Assembly (NCBI RefSeq): GCF_009724685.1
Contig: NZ_WMEF01000002.1
Coordinates: forward strand, 601,922 to 665,921
DNA length: 64,000 bases
Reading direction: 5' to 3'
Source: Lysinibacillus cavernae
GTDB lineage: Bacteria; Bacillota; Bacilli; Bacillales_A; Planococcaceae
Position numbers and translations under genes: made by a program. This document shows, in pieces, positions 8,474-22,351 of this stretch. How positions within the stretch are numbered: the first letter of the stretch is position 1; each line of letters starts with the position of its first letter. The notes beneath the pieces were generated by a model. The model did no database searches and was not told the origin of the DNA. It was given only the letters and a program-made list of their open reading frames with translations.

Positions 8474-9469
8474 TTAATTTGCCCCCTTTTTAGGTAAGAA
8501 ATCATTAGTAAAGGCTTGTTTTGCATCAAACTCGCCCTCTAATACATTGTTACTGGACATCCATTTCGCATAATTTTCCCATACAGAAAGTTTTTGTTCA
8601 CCCCATTGCTTAGCATCATCCTGATACTTATCAGCTAGCCATTCCTGACTTTTATGCACTAACTCTTTATCTAAGTCAGGTGCCGCTTCTACTAAAATAT
8701 CAGCCGCTTCACTTGGTTGCTCCATTGCGTATTCATAGCCTTTCGATGCAGCCGCAACAAACGCTTTAACCACTTCAGGATTGTCCTTAATCATTTTTTC
8801 ATTCGTTGCAAGAACAGGTGTATAATAATCCAGCTGATCGCTATAGTCCGTTAAATACTGCATATTAATTTTTTCACCACGAAGCTCTGCCTCAATACCC
8901 GTCCATGCATAATAAATCCATGCAAAATCAATATCTTTTTCCATCATTGTAAAGAAATCTAAATCTCCTGCATTGACGATGTCTAGCTTATTAATGTCTG
9001 CATTTTCTGTTTGCATTAATGATTGAAGTACGGCTTGTTCTAGTGGAGCTCCCCATCCACCATAGGTTTTACCTTCAAAATCCTTTGGTGATGTAATGCC
9101 TTTTGAAACAATAGAAGCAAAGCCAGATGTATTATGCTGAATGATGGCTGCGATAGATACAAGCGGTACATCCTGTACACGAGCCTGTGTAATACCTTCC
9201 TGGTAGCTAACTCCAAATTCCGCCTTACCAGAAGCAACAAGCTGATCTGCTCCTGCTTCACCAGGCATAATAATTTCAACATCTAAGCCCTGTTCCTCAA
9301 AATAACCGAGTTTATCCGCGACATACAGCCCTGTATGATTCGTATTCGGTGTCCAGTCCAATACTACTGACACCTTTTTTAACTTGTCAGTAGCCTGCTT
9401 GTCCTCCTTGTTACTACAACCCACTAACGTCAGAAGTGCAGCCAATAGAATAAATAACCATTTTTTCAT
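8474..9469 (-). CDS. thiY: Thiamine pyrimidine precursor binding lipoprotein (NMT1/THI5 family)
   Basis: The 331-residue protein has a lipoprotein signal peptide (LTLVGC lipobox). The mature domain begins VVLDWTPNTNHTGLYVA, diagnostic of ThiY/THI5-type binding proteins, and continues with the GGWGAPLEQ segment. ThiY proteins bind formylaminopyrimidine or HMP outside the membrane and feed the ThiXZ importer. It is the first gene after a THI-box riboswitch and its terminator, so expression should fall when thiamine pyrophosphate is plentiful. Confidence 0.9.
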   Translation of the reverse strand: MKKWLFILLAALLTLVGCSNKEDKQATDKLKKVSVVLDWTPNTNHTGLYVADKLGYFEEQGLDVEIIMPGEAGADQLVASGKAEFGVSYQEGITQARVQDVPLVSIAAIIQHNTSGFASIVSKGITSPKDFEGKTYGGWGAPLEQAVLQSLMQTENADINKLDIVNAGDLDFFTMMEKDIDFAWIYYAWTGIEAELRGEKINMQYLTDYSDQLDYYTPVLATNEKMIKDNPEVVKAFVAAASKGYEYAMEQPSEAADILVEAAPDLDKELVHKSQEWLADKYQDDAKQWGEQKLSVWENYAKWMSSNNVLEGEFDAKQAFTNDFLPKKGAN

Positions 9470-9561
9470 GCTAGGTCCTCCCAGTTTGTAATATGAAAGT
9501 GTTCATGATTGAATGTCACCAGAAGAAAGCGTATATGCGGATGGAAGATGCTGCTTAAAAA

Positions 9562-9595
9562 CATAAAAAAAACGCCTAGGATTCTTCCCAGGCGT
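9562..9595 (-). terminator. Intrinsic terminator of the TPP riboswitch
   Basis: On the minus strand ACGCCTGGG pairs with CCTAGGCGT around a 6-base loop, followed by eight T. It lies between the aptamer and thiY, as expected for attenuation by TPP. Confidence 0.88.
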
Positions 9596-9638
9596 AATGC
9601 AATCAATCTTCAAAACTTTTGCTTTTTTGAATAGATGT

Positions 9639-9728
9639 TCCCTACGCTGGTACGAGCCAAATCAGGTTCAAAGGGTCAGCGTCTATCGGACACAATCTCA
9701 GCTAGCAACTACTAGCCCCCCTACATTC
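9639..9728 (-). promoter_or_regulatory. TPP riboswitch (THI-box)
   Basis: On the minus strand the aptamer core is plain: CTGAGA, then ACCCTTTGAACCTGAT, then CCAGCGTAGGGAA. The 5' strand of P1/P2 is the GGGGGG run at about 9720. It precedes the thiY-thiX-thiZ operon. Confidence 0.95.
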
Positions 9729-9810
9729 TTTCGATATGAACTTTTCGATGATTATTATACCCATAGTTGATCTTAAATGACAAGGTGCTATTTTTGAATA
9801 GATGCTCCAC

Positions 9811-9846
9811 TATTAAAAATAGCCCAGCTCACGTCTGAGTCTGGGC
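9811..9846 (-). terminator. Terminator of the parE-parC operon
   Basis: On the minus strand GCCCAG-A-CTCA pairs with TGAGCTGGGC (one bulge) and is followed by TATTTTTAATA. Confidence 0.8.
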
Positions 9847-9852
9847 ATAATA

Positions 9853-14837
<4,985 letters not shown>

Positions 14838-15440
14838 ATGATCAATGGACTTATTATTTTATGTGCTTATCTAATTGGCTCTATACCTTCTGGGTTATGG
14901 ATAGGCAAAATTTTTTATACTACCGATATTCGTGAACACGGGAGCGGTAATCTAGGTGCGACCAATACTTTTCGAACGCTAGGGAAAAAAGCGGGTATTG
15001 TTGTTACGATTATGGATGTCTTAAAAGGTACAGCCGCTGTCTTACTCGTGACACTTCCCGTTTTCTCTGACAGTACGCTCCATCCCCTATTACTTGGTCT
15101 TGTTGCTGTTATCGGTCACATGTTTCCGATTTTCGCCAAGTTTCGTGGTGGGAAAGCAGTGGCAACATCTGCAGGTGTTTTATTAGGCTATTCTTGGCCT
15201 CTCTTTGTTTTACTATTTATTACCTTTATTGTGACATTAAAAATCACAAAAATCGTCAGCTTAACATCTATGATAGCCGCTTTAGTAGCACTTATTTATG
15301 CAATCGTTTATTATTTTGTTACAGGTGACTTTGCATTAGGCATCTTGGTAGCCTTTTTATTTACCTTTATTATGTATCGACACCGTGCCAATATTACACG
15401 AATTAAAAATGGCACCGAGCCAAAGGTAAAATGGCTTTAG
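14838..15440 (+). CDS. plsY: Acyl-phosphate:glycerol-3-phosphate acyltransferase
   Basis: The 200-residue membrane enzyme transfers an acyl group from acyl-phosphate to glycerol-3-phosphate, the first step of phospholipid synthesis. The three PlsY motifs are visible: [11 protein letters not shown] near residue 14, [10 protein letters not shown] near residue 34 and [12 protein letters not shown] near residue 103. About five hydrophobic helices are present. The frame is open from an ATG at 14817, but the AAAGGAG site lies inside that extension, seven bases before the ATG at 14838, which is therefore the start. It is divergent from parE-parC, as in related bacilli. Confidence 0.94.
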   Translation: MINGLIILCAYLIGSIPSGLWIGKIFYTTDIREHGSGNLGATNTFRTLGKKAGIVVTIMDVLKGTAAVLLVTLPVFSDSTLHPLLLGLVAVIGHMFPIFAKFRGGKAVATSAGVLLGYSWPLFVLLFITFIVTLKITKIVSLTSMIAALVALIYAIVYYFVTGDFALGILVAFLFTFIMYRHRANITRIKNGTEPKVKWL

Positions 15441-15459
15441 TAAGAGAGGAGTATTCGAT

Positions 15460-15750
15460 ATGAATATTGCACTGACAGTTAAAGCTCTACAATGGTTCAA
15501 ACAAGAGATGGAAGTTGAACCGGGTGATACAATTCGCTTTTATGCACGCTATGGTGGCTCTAGTCCTTTTCATGAAGGTTTTTCACTTGGCATGACACGT
15601 GAAGAACCTATTGACATAGGTGTTCAGACAGTGGTCGAAGGTGTAACCTATTACATTGATGAAAAAGATCTATGGTTCTTTAACGATCACAATTTACATG
15701 TTGACGTTGATGCAAGTAAAGATGAATTACATTATGAGTATCGTACATAA
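15460..15750 (+). CDS. HesB/IscA-like family protein (YneR type)
   Basis: The 96-residue protein resembles B. subtilis YneR. It has the overall HesB/IscA-like fold pattern (RFYARYGGSSPFHEGFSLGM..., VEGVTYYIDEKDLWFF) but lacks the three cysteines that ligate Fe-S clusters in true IscA. It is therefore unlikely to be a conventional Fe-S carrier, and the function is unknown. It follows plsY by 19 bases with its own ribosome binding site (AAGAGAGGAG), so it is co-transcribed, and it is followed by a strong terminator. Confidence 0.82.
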   Translation: MNIALTVKALQWFKQEMEVEPGDTIRFYARYGGSSPFHEGFSLGMTREEPIDIGVQTVVEGVTYYIDEKDLWFFNDHNLHVDVDASKDELHYEYRT

Positions 15751-15752
15751 AG

Positions 15753-15799
15753 CAGTCTGTCCTTTCAAGCCATGAAAGGACAAACTGTTTTTTATTTTG
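15753..15799 (+). terminator. Terminator of the plsY operon
   Basis: A 15-base stem (15753-15767 with 15773-15787, one G-T mismatch) is followed by TTTTTTATTTTG. Confidence 0.9.
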
Positions 15800-15934
15800 T
15801 TTCAGCAGCGGCAATTTCGCCAAGTCATATTTGATTTAGTAGCAAATAGCTAGATTTTCATGTCCACTTCGTTTATCTCTCAAATAATTTGTCCATTCTA
15901 TAGATAATGATCGACCATTTGAGGAGGAAAACGC

Positions 15935-17479
15935 ATGTCAATGTCTAACAATATCAAGACCTCCCCATCGCATACAACGAACGATTTGTTGTACACTTCC
16001 CTATCTAAAAATATAAAAGTTATTCAAAATACACTCGGTCATAGTAATGACATTATTATTCGGGAAATCACCATTGGTGCATCAGATTCTCATAGCATTG
16101 CCGTCATCTCCATTGATGGCTTATCTGATAAAACGACAATATCGAATTCAGTTATCGATAAGCTCATGGCTAATATTGAAGAAGAACAAAACATTGAAAT
16201 TACAACCATTAATCAATATATACGGAATTCTTATTTAACGGTAGGTGATGTAGCGAATATCGAGCATTTTACCGCCTTATTTAATGCCATTCTCAATGGC
16301 GAAACGGTCATTTTATTAGACGGTTTTGCCGAGGGAATTGTGACAAGTACGAGAAGTGCCAAGGATCGAGCAGTCACAGAGCCATCGACCGAATCGGTTA
16401 TTCGAGGACCTAGGGAATCCTTTACCGAAACCTTGCGTACGAATACAGCGCTAATCCGTCGGAAAATAAAAAGCCCCAATCTTTGGATTAAAACACGTGT
16501 CATTGGTGATGTGACACAAACAGATGTAGCGATTATGTATATCAATGGCATCGCCAGCGACAAAGTCGTAGCTGAGGTGCTAGCTCGTTTAGATCGTATT
16601 AATATAGATGGCATACTAGAAAGTGGTTATATTGAGGATTTTATTCAAGACTCAAAAAATTCTATGTTTCCAACAGTCTATAACTCTGAACGCCCAGATG
16701 TGATTGCGGGTGAGTTATTAGATGGTAAAGTAGCCATATTAGTAGACGGTACACCCTTTGTTTTAGTGGTACCAGCTTTATTTACATCCTTTTTACAATC
16801 AGCAGAAGATTATTATCAACATTGGATGATTAGTTCCCTTGTACGAGTATTGCGATTTTTGGGGATCAGTCTCGCTCTAGTAGCACCTTCACTTTATGTA
16901 GCAATTACAACGTTTCACCAAGAAATGCTGCCAACAGCCATGCTGATCAGTATTGCGTCACAACGAGAAGGCGTGCCCTTCCCTGCAGTAGTAGAGGCAC
17001 TCATTATGGAGGTTGCCTTTGAGGTACTAAGGGAAGCTGGACTTCGTATGCCAAGAACAATTGGTCCCGCTGTATCAATTGTGGGCACCTTAGTGATTGG
17101 TCAGGCAGCGGTTGATGCAGGCGTTGTATCAGCTGTAATGGTTATTATTGTAGCCCTAACTGCGATTTGTAGTTTTCTATTCCCAGCTTATGGCTTATCA
17201 AATACCATTCGTGTACTGCGTTTTCCATTAATGATTTTAGCTGCTATGTTTGGTTTATTTGGTGTTATGTTTGGCATTATGGTGATTATCCTACATTTAT
17301 GTAGTATTCGTTCATTTGGCGTGCCTTATTTAAGTCCCTTCGCACCATTAATAATACAGGATCAAAAAGATGCCTTTCTTTTGTTCCCACGTAGAAAGTT
17401 ACTAACACGACCTCGATTAGTCAATCAAAAAAATATTGTCAGAGGACATAACAATAAGAAAATCAAGAGTCGAAAATAA
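15935..17479 (+). CDS. Spore germinant receptor A subunit (GerA family)
   Basis: The 514-residue GerA-family protein has a large N-terminal cytoplasmic region, family signatures such as GPRESFTETLRTNTALIRRKI near residue 154, and the conserved FPAVVEALIMEVAFEVLREAGLR segment between hydrophobic helices in the second half. It ends in a basic tail. A subunits assemble with B and C subunits in the spore inner membrane to sense nutrients. A GAGGAGG site precedes the ATG. Ligand specificity cannot be read from sequence. It is first of four co-directional genes ending at 20122. Confidence 0.92.
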   Translation: MSMSNNIKTSPSHTTNDLLYTSLSKNIKVIQNTLGHSNDIIIREITIGASDSHSIAVISIDGLSDKTTISNSVIDKLMANIEEEQNIEITTINQYIRNSYLTVGDVANIEHFTALFNAILNGETVILLDGFAEGIVTSTRSAKDRAVTEPSTESVIRGPRESFTETLRTNTALIRRKIKSPNLWIKTRVIGDVTQTDVAIMYINGIASDKVVAEVLARLDRINIDGILESGYIEDFIQDSKNSMFPTVYNSERPDVIAGELLDGKVAILVDGTPFVLVVPALFTSFLQSAEDYYQHWMISSLVRVLRFLGISLALVAPSLYVAITTFHQEMLPTAMLISIASQREGVPFPAVVEALIMEVAFEVLREAGLRMPRTIGPAVSIVGTLVIGQAAVDAGVVSAVMVIIVALTAICSFLFPAYGLSNTIRVLRFPLMILAAMFGLFGVMFGIMVIILHLCSIRSFGVPYLSPFAPLIIQDQKDAFLLFPRRKLLTRPRLVNQKNIVRGHNNKKIKSRK

Positions 17480-17505
17480 ACTTCTGGTCAAAAGAGGGAT
17501 GGAAT

Positions 17506-18705
17506 ATGGCAAAAGTACATGCAATTTGTTTACTATGCATCCTCACTTTGGTGTTAAGTGGTTGCTGGAGTAAGCGTGAATTAAATGAATTAGCCATTGT
17601 CGTAGCACTTGGGATAGACAAAGTAGACGATGAATATGAGATTTCTTTGCAAATTGTCGATCCAAGTGAAATTTCTATGAGACAGGCTACCACTCAACGC
17701 GCTCCAGTCGTTAGCTATCATTCAAAAGGCGAGACGATCTTTGAGGCTATTCGAAAAATGACAACCACAGCTGCCAGAAAGCCCTATTTTGCACATCTTC
17801 AAGTCGTCGTCTTAGGGGAAGATTTAGCCAAAGAAGGAATTAGTGAAGCACTTGATTTAATTTCGAGGGACCATGAATTTCGAAAAGATTTTGATGTCGT
17901 TATGTCTCATGAAGCTACAGCAAAAGAAGTGTTAAATGTGCTAACACCCATCGAAAAGGTTCCTGCTAATAAAATGTTAAACTCCCTAAAGGTCTCTGAG
18001 AGAGCTTGGGGTACCACAATAGCTGTTAATATAGACGAATTAGTCACTACGTTGAGTAATAAAGATGCAGGAGCATTAATTTCTGCGATTGAAATTCACG
18101 GTGATAAGAAATTAGGTGCAGATCAAACAAATGTCCAACGCGTAAAAACACCTGTGTTGCTACAATATGCAGGTTTGGCTGTCTTTAAAGAGGATAAATT
18201 CATGGGTCTGCTGACTGAGGGAGAAAGTAAAAGCATTAGTTTTCTAAAGGATAAAATTCAAAGTACGATTGAAATCATTGCCTGTCCAAAGAAAGGGACT
18301 TTATCTACTGAAATCACCCAATCGACTACGAAAGTAAAGGGGTCTTTTGAACACGGAGAGCCAAAAATTGATGTTCAAATTATCGTCGAGCAAAATGTTG
18401 GAGAGGTCGAATGTGATATCGATCTCACAAAAAATAAATCCATTGATTATGTCAATAAAAAAACAGCGCAAGGTATCGAGGAGCGAATCAAAAAAACATT
18501 AGAAACAATACAACAACAATATGAAGTTGATGTTTTTGGTTTTGGTGATGCACTACATCGGACGGATGCAAAACAATGGAAAAAAATCAAAGATGATTGG
18601 ATATCCATTTTTCCAGATTTGACTGTTGACGTTCACGTGAAAGTGACGACACAAGGTTTAGGAACACTTCAAAACTCTTTATTAAATAATCCAAAGGAGG
18701 AGTAA
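17506..18705 (+). CDS. Spore germinant receptor C subunit (GerC family lipoprotein)
   Basis: The 399-residue protein begins with a lipoprotein signal (VLSGCW, Cys21), followed by the hallmark WSKRELNELAIVVALGID. The remainder is the GerC-type three-domain body. C subunits are diacylglyceryl-anchored on the outer face of the spore inner membrane and are needed for receptor function. It lies 26 bases after the A subunit, so the order here is A-C rather than the more usual A-B-C. Confidence 0.92.
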   Translation: MAKVHAICLLCILTLVLSGCWSKRELNELAIVVALGIDKVDDEYEISLQIVDPSEISMRQATTQRAPVVSYHSKGETIFEAIRKMTTTAARKPYFAHLQVVVLGEDLAKEGISEALDLISRDHEFRKDFDVVMSHEATAKEVLNVLTPIEKVPANKMLNSLKVSERAWGTTIAVNIDELVTTLSNKDAGALISAIEIHGDKKLGADQTNVQRVKTPVLLQYAGLAVFKEDKFMGLLTEGESKSISFLKDKIQSTIEIIACPKKGTLSTEITQSTTKVKGSFEHGEPKIDVQIIVEQNVGEVECDIDLTKNKSIDYVNKKTAQGIEERIKKTLETIQQQYEVDVFGFGDALHRTDAKQWKKIKDDWISIFPDLTVDVHVKVTTQGLGTLQNSLLNNPKEE

Positions 18706-18709
18706 TCGA

Positions 18710-18943
18710 ATGGTTCTAGCCGTAGCAATCTTAGTCATGTCGGTCATTCTTGTGCTTATTTTTATTCCTAAGTTAAAAAAGCAACAGGATACAAAAACCA
18801 TTGTTGTATTCACCATTCTGCTACTCATTGGAACTGTTTTAAATATGGGGATTGCCCTAAGAATCCATATTCCGAGCCCATTAGACTTAATTACCTTTAT
18901 ATTTACACCAATCAGAGATTACATTGTGTCATTAACCAAATAG
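18710..18943 (+). CDS. Small two-helix protein of a germinant receptor operon (D-subunit type)
   Basis: A 77-residue protein consisting of two hydrophobic helices (about residues 2-19 and 29-50) and a short C-terminal region with PSPLDLITFIFTPI. Small two-helix D proteins of this size are known from many ger operons of Bacillus species and modulate germination rate. The assignment rests on size, topology and location between the C and B genes. AAAGGAGGAG inside the end of gerC is its ribosome binding site. Confidence 0.75.
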   Translation: MVLAVAILVMSVILVLIFIPKLKKQQDTKTIVVFTILLLIGTVLNMGIALRIHIPSPLDLITFIFTPIRDYIVSLTK

Positions 18944-18973
18944 ATAGATTGACGAAATCGGAGGGGTAGCAAG

Positions 18974-20122
18974 ATGGATAAAGAGATCATTAGTTCAAGA
19001 CAATTTACAATCATTACCTTCCTCTATTCTATCGGTACAGCTATATTAATTATCCCTTCGAGTATTACTGCTGCTTCTAAGCAAGATGCGTGGGTTGCAG
19101 CAGGCATTGGTATTGTCCTTAGTTTACTGATCATTAAGTTATTTTTAACACTCGCTAACCAAACACCGTCACTAAATTTTATAGAGGCGAACGAAAAAAT
19201 TCTCGGGCGCTTTTTTGGAAAAATCACAGCAATAGGCTTTCTGATCCTTACTTTTCTTTCCGCTGGAGAACTGCTTTACTTTATCGGTATTTTCATGAAA
19301 ACAGAAGTCATGCCAGAAACACCGACGATGGCATTTTCCTTACTGTTTTGTATTATTATTATGTATGCCGCCTATTTAGGTATTGAAACTTTTGCACGTT
19401 CGGCAGAAATTTTATTCCCGCTATTTGTCTTTATTTTTATTTTTTTTGTTATTTGTATTACACCTCAGATTACTTTTGAAAATATTCAACCTGTGCTAGA
19501 AGCGAGCAAAACATCCATGTTTTATAGTATTGCACGCTTCATGAGTATCTTTTCCTTTCCACTAGTTGTGTTATTAATGCTGTATCCTGCTTCCGTCAAT
19601 GTACAGCCATCTGCCCAGAAAGGGTTTTATATTGGGACAATTCTAGGAGGTATCGTCTTAATCATGTTGATTGTGCTTTCAATCCTTGTATTAGGACCTG
19701 AGAATACTGCGTCCAGAACATTTCCAAGTTATGCCTTAGCACAAAGAATTTCAATAGGTAACTTTTTACAGCGTATTGAAATCATCATGGCTTTTATGTG
19801 GATCTCGTCCATTTATATTCGTACGTTTATGTATTTCTATACTACTGTTGTCGGTCTCGCACAGATTTTGAAAATCAAGGATCATCGGCCACTAATCATA
19901 CCTATGGGTATTCTTGTGATTGGGCTTTCACAAATTGTTCATCCAGACATTGTCCATTCGAATAACTATAATAATGAAATTTGGCCTATTTTTTCATTTA
20001 TCTTCACCATTTTATTACCTTTACTCATATTAATTGTGACGGTCATTCGGAATCGAAAATCTAACGATAACAATACCGAAGCAACCAATACAGAAACAAC
20101 CAAAGAAAGTCAGAAAGTCTAA
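18974..20122 (+). CDS. Spore germinant receptor B subunit (GerB/APC family)
   Basis: The 382-residue integral membrane protein has about ten hydrophobic helices and the spore germination permease start ISSRQFTIITFLYSIGTAILIIPSSITAASKQDAW. It belongs to the amino acid/polyamine/organocation superfamily. B subunits are believed to bind or conduct the germinant. It closes the operon and has a hydrophilic Asn/Thr/Glu-rich tail. A perfect stem-loop terminator follows. Confidence 0.92.
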   Translation: MDKEIISSRQFTIITFLYSIGTAILIIPSSITAASKQDAWVAAGIGIVLSLLIIKLFLTLANQTPSLNFIEANEKILGRFFGKITAIGFLILTFLSAGELLYFIGIFMKTEVMPETPTMAFSLLFCIIIMYAAYLGIETFARSAEILFPLFVFIFIFFVICITPQITFENIQPVLEASKTSMFYSIARFMSIFSFPLVVLLMLYPASVNVQPSAQKGFYIGTILGGIVLIMLIVLSILVLGPENTASRTFPSYALAQRISIGNFLQRIEIIMAFMWISSIYIRTFMYFYTTVVGLAQILKIKDHRPLIIPMGILVIGLSQIVHPDIVHSNNYNNEIWPIFSFIFTILLPLLILIVTVIRNRKSNDNNTEATNTETTKESQKV

Positions 20123-20156
20123 TTTCTTCTATCAGGAAAGAAATTAGACTTTTTGT
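20114..20156 (+). terminator. Terminator of the germinant receptor operon
   Basis: A perfect 15 bp stem (20114-20128 with 20138-20152) is followed by TTTT. It may also serve the convergent metA. Confidence 0.88.
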
Positions 20157-20159
20157 TAA

Positions 20160-21095
20160 TTAAATATGATATTCAATTTCATCTACAAAATCCCATTCGT
20201 ATGGTGTTTCTTGGTAAACGTAATAGTTCAACCAGTTAGAGAATAATAAATGCGTATGAGCACGCCATGTATTAATCGGTTCTTGTGCTGGATCATCAAG
20301 CGGGAAGTAATTCACTGGTACATCGATCTCAATGCCCTTCGCTACATCACGACTGTATTCATCGGCTAGTGTCGTAGCATCATACTCAAGATGTCCTGTA
20401 ATCATAATGTTTTTATTGTCTTTTGATTGTACGATGAATACCCCAGCATCTTCTGAATAGGATAATAATCGTAAGTCTGGATGATTACGTACCTCCTCTA
20501 TTGAAACGGATGTATAGCGTGAATGAGGAGCAGTAAATAAATCACTAAAGCCACGTACTAAATCCACCGTTAAATCTGTAATTACATGGGAATAGACGCC
20601 TGAACATTTAGCCGAAAGCTCAACCTTCCCAATACCATAATGGTGATACAATGCAGCCTGTGCTCCCCAACAGATATGTAACACTGATGTAACATTCTTT
20701 TTGGACCAATCCATAATTTCTGAAATTTCTTGCCAATAGTTTACATCTTCAAACGCCATTTTTTCTACTGGCGCCCCTGTAATAATCATACCATCATAGC
20801 GACGGTGACGAATTTGGTCGAACGTTGTGTAAAATAACTGTAAATGTGATTTACTCACATTTTTGGACTCATGTGTAGCTGTATTTAAAAAGGTAATATT
20901 CACCTGTAATGGCGTATTTCCTAATAATCGTAGTAATTGTAGCTCTGTTTTTTCTTTTTCAGGCATTAAATTTAATATTAATATATTTAACGGACGAATT
21001 TGCTGTGTTTTCGCACGATCCTCTTCCATGACGAAGATTTTTTCCTCACGTAAATGTTCTCCAGCTGGTAAATTTTTCGGAATATTAATTGGCAT
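20160..21095 (-). CDS. metA: Homoserine O-acyltransferase, predicted acetyltransferase
   Basis: The 311-residue MetA-family enzyme activates homoserine for methionine synthesis. The catalytic Cys142 lies in LHICWG, with His235 and Glu237 in GHLEYD. Residue 111 is Glu (GAPVEK); in the family, Glu111 favours acetyl-CoA and Gly111 favours succinyl-CoA, so this is predicted to be homoserine O-acetyltransferase despite the usual succinyltransferase name. It is a single gene under a SAM-I riboswitch, so it should be switched off when S-adenosylmethionine is high. Confidence 0.93.
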   Translation of the reverse strand: MPINIPKNLPAGEHLREEKIFVMEEDRAKTQQIRPLNILILNLMPEKEKTELQLLRLLGNTPLQVNITFLNTATHESKNVSKSHLQLFYTTFDQIRHRRYDGMIITGAPVEKMAFEDVNYWQEISEIMDWSKKNVTSVLHICWGAQAALYHHYGIGKVELSAKCSGVYSHVITDLTVDLVRGFSDLFTAPHSRYTSVSIEEVRNHPDLRLLSYSEDAGVFIVQSKDNKNIMITGHLEYDATTLADEYSRDVAKGIEIDVPVNYFPLDDPAQEPINTWRAHTHLLFSNWLNYYVYQETPYEWDFVDEIEYHI

Positions 21096-21151
21096 CTTGC
21101 GTTCCCCTCTCTATTTTCGCTCTCTTTTAGCAAAGAATGCATGTAAAATTA

Positions 21152-21197
21152 AAAAATCCCCCTCATTCCATACGAGATAGAATGAGAAGGATTTTTT
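21152..21197 (-). terminator. Intrinsic terminator of the SAM riboswitch
   Basis: On the minus strand AATCC-TT-CTCATTC pairs with GGAATGAGGGGGATT and a T6 run follows. It sits between the aptamer and metA. Confidence 0.85.
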
Positions 21198-21205
21198 CAC
21201 GTCCA

Positions 21206-21314
21206 CTCTTATCTCTCAAAGGAAAAATCCTTTGCTGGAATTAGCACCTTTCTAACAATTGTTAGAGGTTGCTGAAGCTTCATCGGGCCAAATCCCTCAG
21301 CTTCTCTTGATAAG
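21206..21314 (-). promoter_or_regulatory. SAM-I riboswitch (S-box)
   Basis: On the minus strand the leader starts CTTATCAAGAG, continues with GCTGAGGGA and TTGGCCCGATGAAGC, then CAGCAACC, and closes P1 with GAGATAAGAG. These are the conserved S-box blocks. Confidence 0.96.
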
Positions 21315-21510
21315 ATTATTTAATTACATTGAATTGTAACATGGACTAGTTAGAATATCAATAATTCATAGAATATTTTGTTATTCAGATGCATGTTCCT
21401 TGTTCATTTGATGTACACTAAGCTTGCTGTATGTGGATTTTCTACATTTAAATTTTATGGTAAACATGCCGTAATTATGTTACCATATATCTTTAGTAAT
21501 AGAGAGGAAC

Positions 21511-21891
21511 GTGAATAGTTTGATTAAAATTGAATTTCCAAAACCAGATCTAGTAATCCGTCAACGTGAACAAGATTTAAAACCAGGTGATGTCCCGATC
21601 ACACCATACTTTGGTTTTATTGACTTCCATAAAATTACACGTGATAAAGGTGGCATTTTCTTATTCTATAATGATAAGAATGAGCTATTATTTGTCGGTA
21701 AAGCACGTAAAATTCGTCAGCGTGTTAAAAAGCATTTCGAGGACAATGTATCTCCGATGAAAAACCATCGTGATGAAGTCTTTAAAATCGAAGTCTATGA
21801 AGTAGAAGATCCAATGGAACGTGAAATTTACGAAACATATGCGATTAATACTTTCCGCTCAAAATACAATGTAGATAAAGTCTTTTATTAA
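21511..21891 (+). CDS. Stand-alone GIY-YIG-like nuclease-family protein
   Basis: The 126-residue protein carries a GIY-YIG-type core: GGIFLFYNDKNELLFVGKA, followed by RKIRQRVKKHF and a downstream Glu in MEREIYETY. This is the N-terminal nuclease fold of UvrC, here without the rest of UvrC; a similar short protein is YurQ of B. subtilis. The tyrosines of the motif are replaced by Phe (GIF..LFVG), so activity is uncertain. Start choice is weak: GTG 21511 is only 3 bases from GAGAGG, and TTG 21520 is 12 bases away. Confidence 0.7.
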   Translation: MNSLIKIEFPKPDLVIRQREQDLKPGDVPITPYFGFIDFHKITRDKGGIFLFYNDKNELLFVGKARKIRQRVKKHFEDNVSPMKNHRDEVFKIEVYEVEDPMEREIYETYAINTFRSKYNVDKVFY

Positions 21892-21903
21892 GACATCTTG
21901 TAA

Positions 21904-21943
21904 AGAAACCGAAATCTCATTTAGTGAGATTTCGGTTTCTGCC
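21904..21943. terminator. Bidirectional terminator
   Basis: A perfect 16 bp stem (21904-21919 with 21925-21940) with a 5-base loop lies between convergent genes. Confidence 0.75.
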
Positions 21944-22330
21944 TTATATAGAGGTTACGCGAACTATTGGCGTACTTTGGCCGTTTACTCGCAAATCAAT
22001 CGTGTCTAGCGCAGGATCTTTGGTGATGATTTTAAATACATAAGGTTGAGCCTCTTTTCGTTGCTCGCTTCCTTCTTTGAGTTGGATAACTTGACTATTC
22101 CCTTCAGCCTCAATACTTGCCAGTACATTCCCTTTCGAATAATAAACAAGATAATACGTAGAGTCATCTTCATACAATAATTGAACCTTATCATTAGCCT
22201 CTATATTTTGTTGAATATTGTCTGGTACGACAGTTAGCTCACGAATCGTTAGTGGATTGGTAGGCGTTTTAGCGTTACATGCTCCTAACAATAGGAGGCA
22301 CCATAAACCTAGCAATACATATTTTTTCAC
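21944..22330 (-). CDS. Hypothetical lipoprotein
   Basis: The 128-residue product has a lipoprotein signal peptide ending LLGAC. The mature part of about 110 residues is mostly beta-strand-like and has no motif that I recognise. It begins with GTG after GGGGAG. It lies 21 bases downstream of the TrmB-type regulator on the same strand, so the two are probably co-transcribed. No function can be assigned. Confidence 0.7.
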   Translation of the reverse strand: MKKYVLLGLWCLLLLGACNAKTPTNPLTIRELTVVPDNIQQNIEANDKVQLLYEDDSTYYLVYYSKGNVLASIEAEGNSQVIQLKEGSEQRKEAQPYVFKIITKDPALDTIDLRVNGQSTPIVRVTSI

Positions 22331-22351
22331 GATACTCCCCTTCCCTTATGA

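Noticed and set aside
15871..15900. Sigma-G promoter before the germinant receptor operon
   Set aside because: CATTCTA at 15894-15900 resembles a sigma-G -10 box, but the -35 region at 17-18 bases upstream (GTTTAT) does not match TGAATA well enough.
20863..21180. Plus-strand 105-codon frame across the metA start
   Set aside because: It is antisense to metA and part of the S-box leader, with no ribosome binding site.
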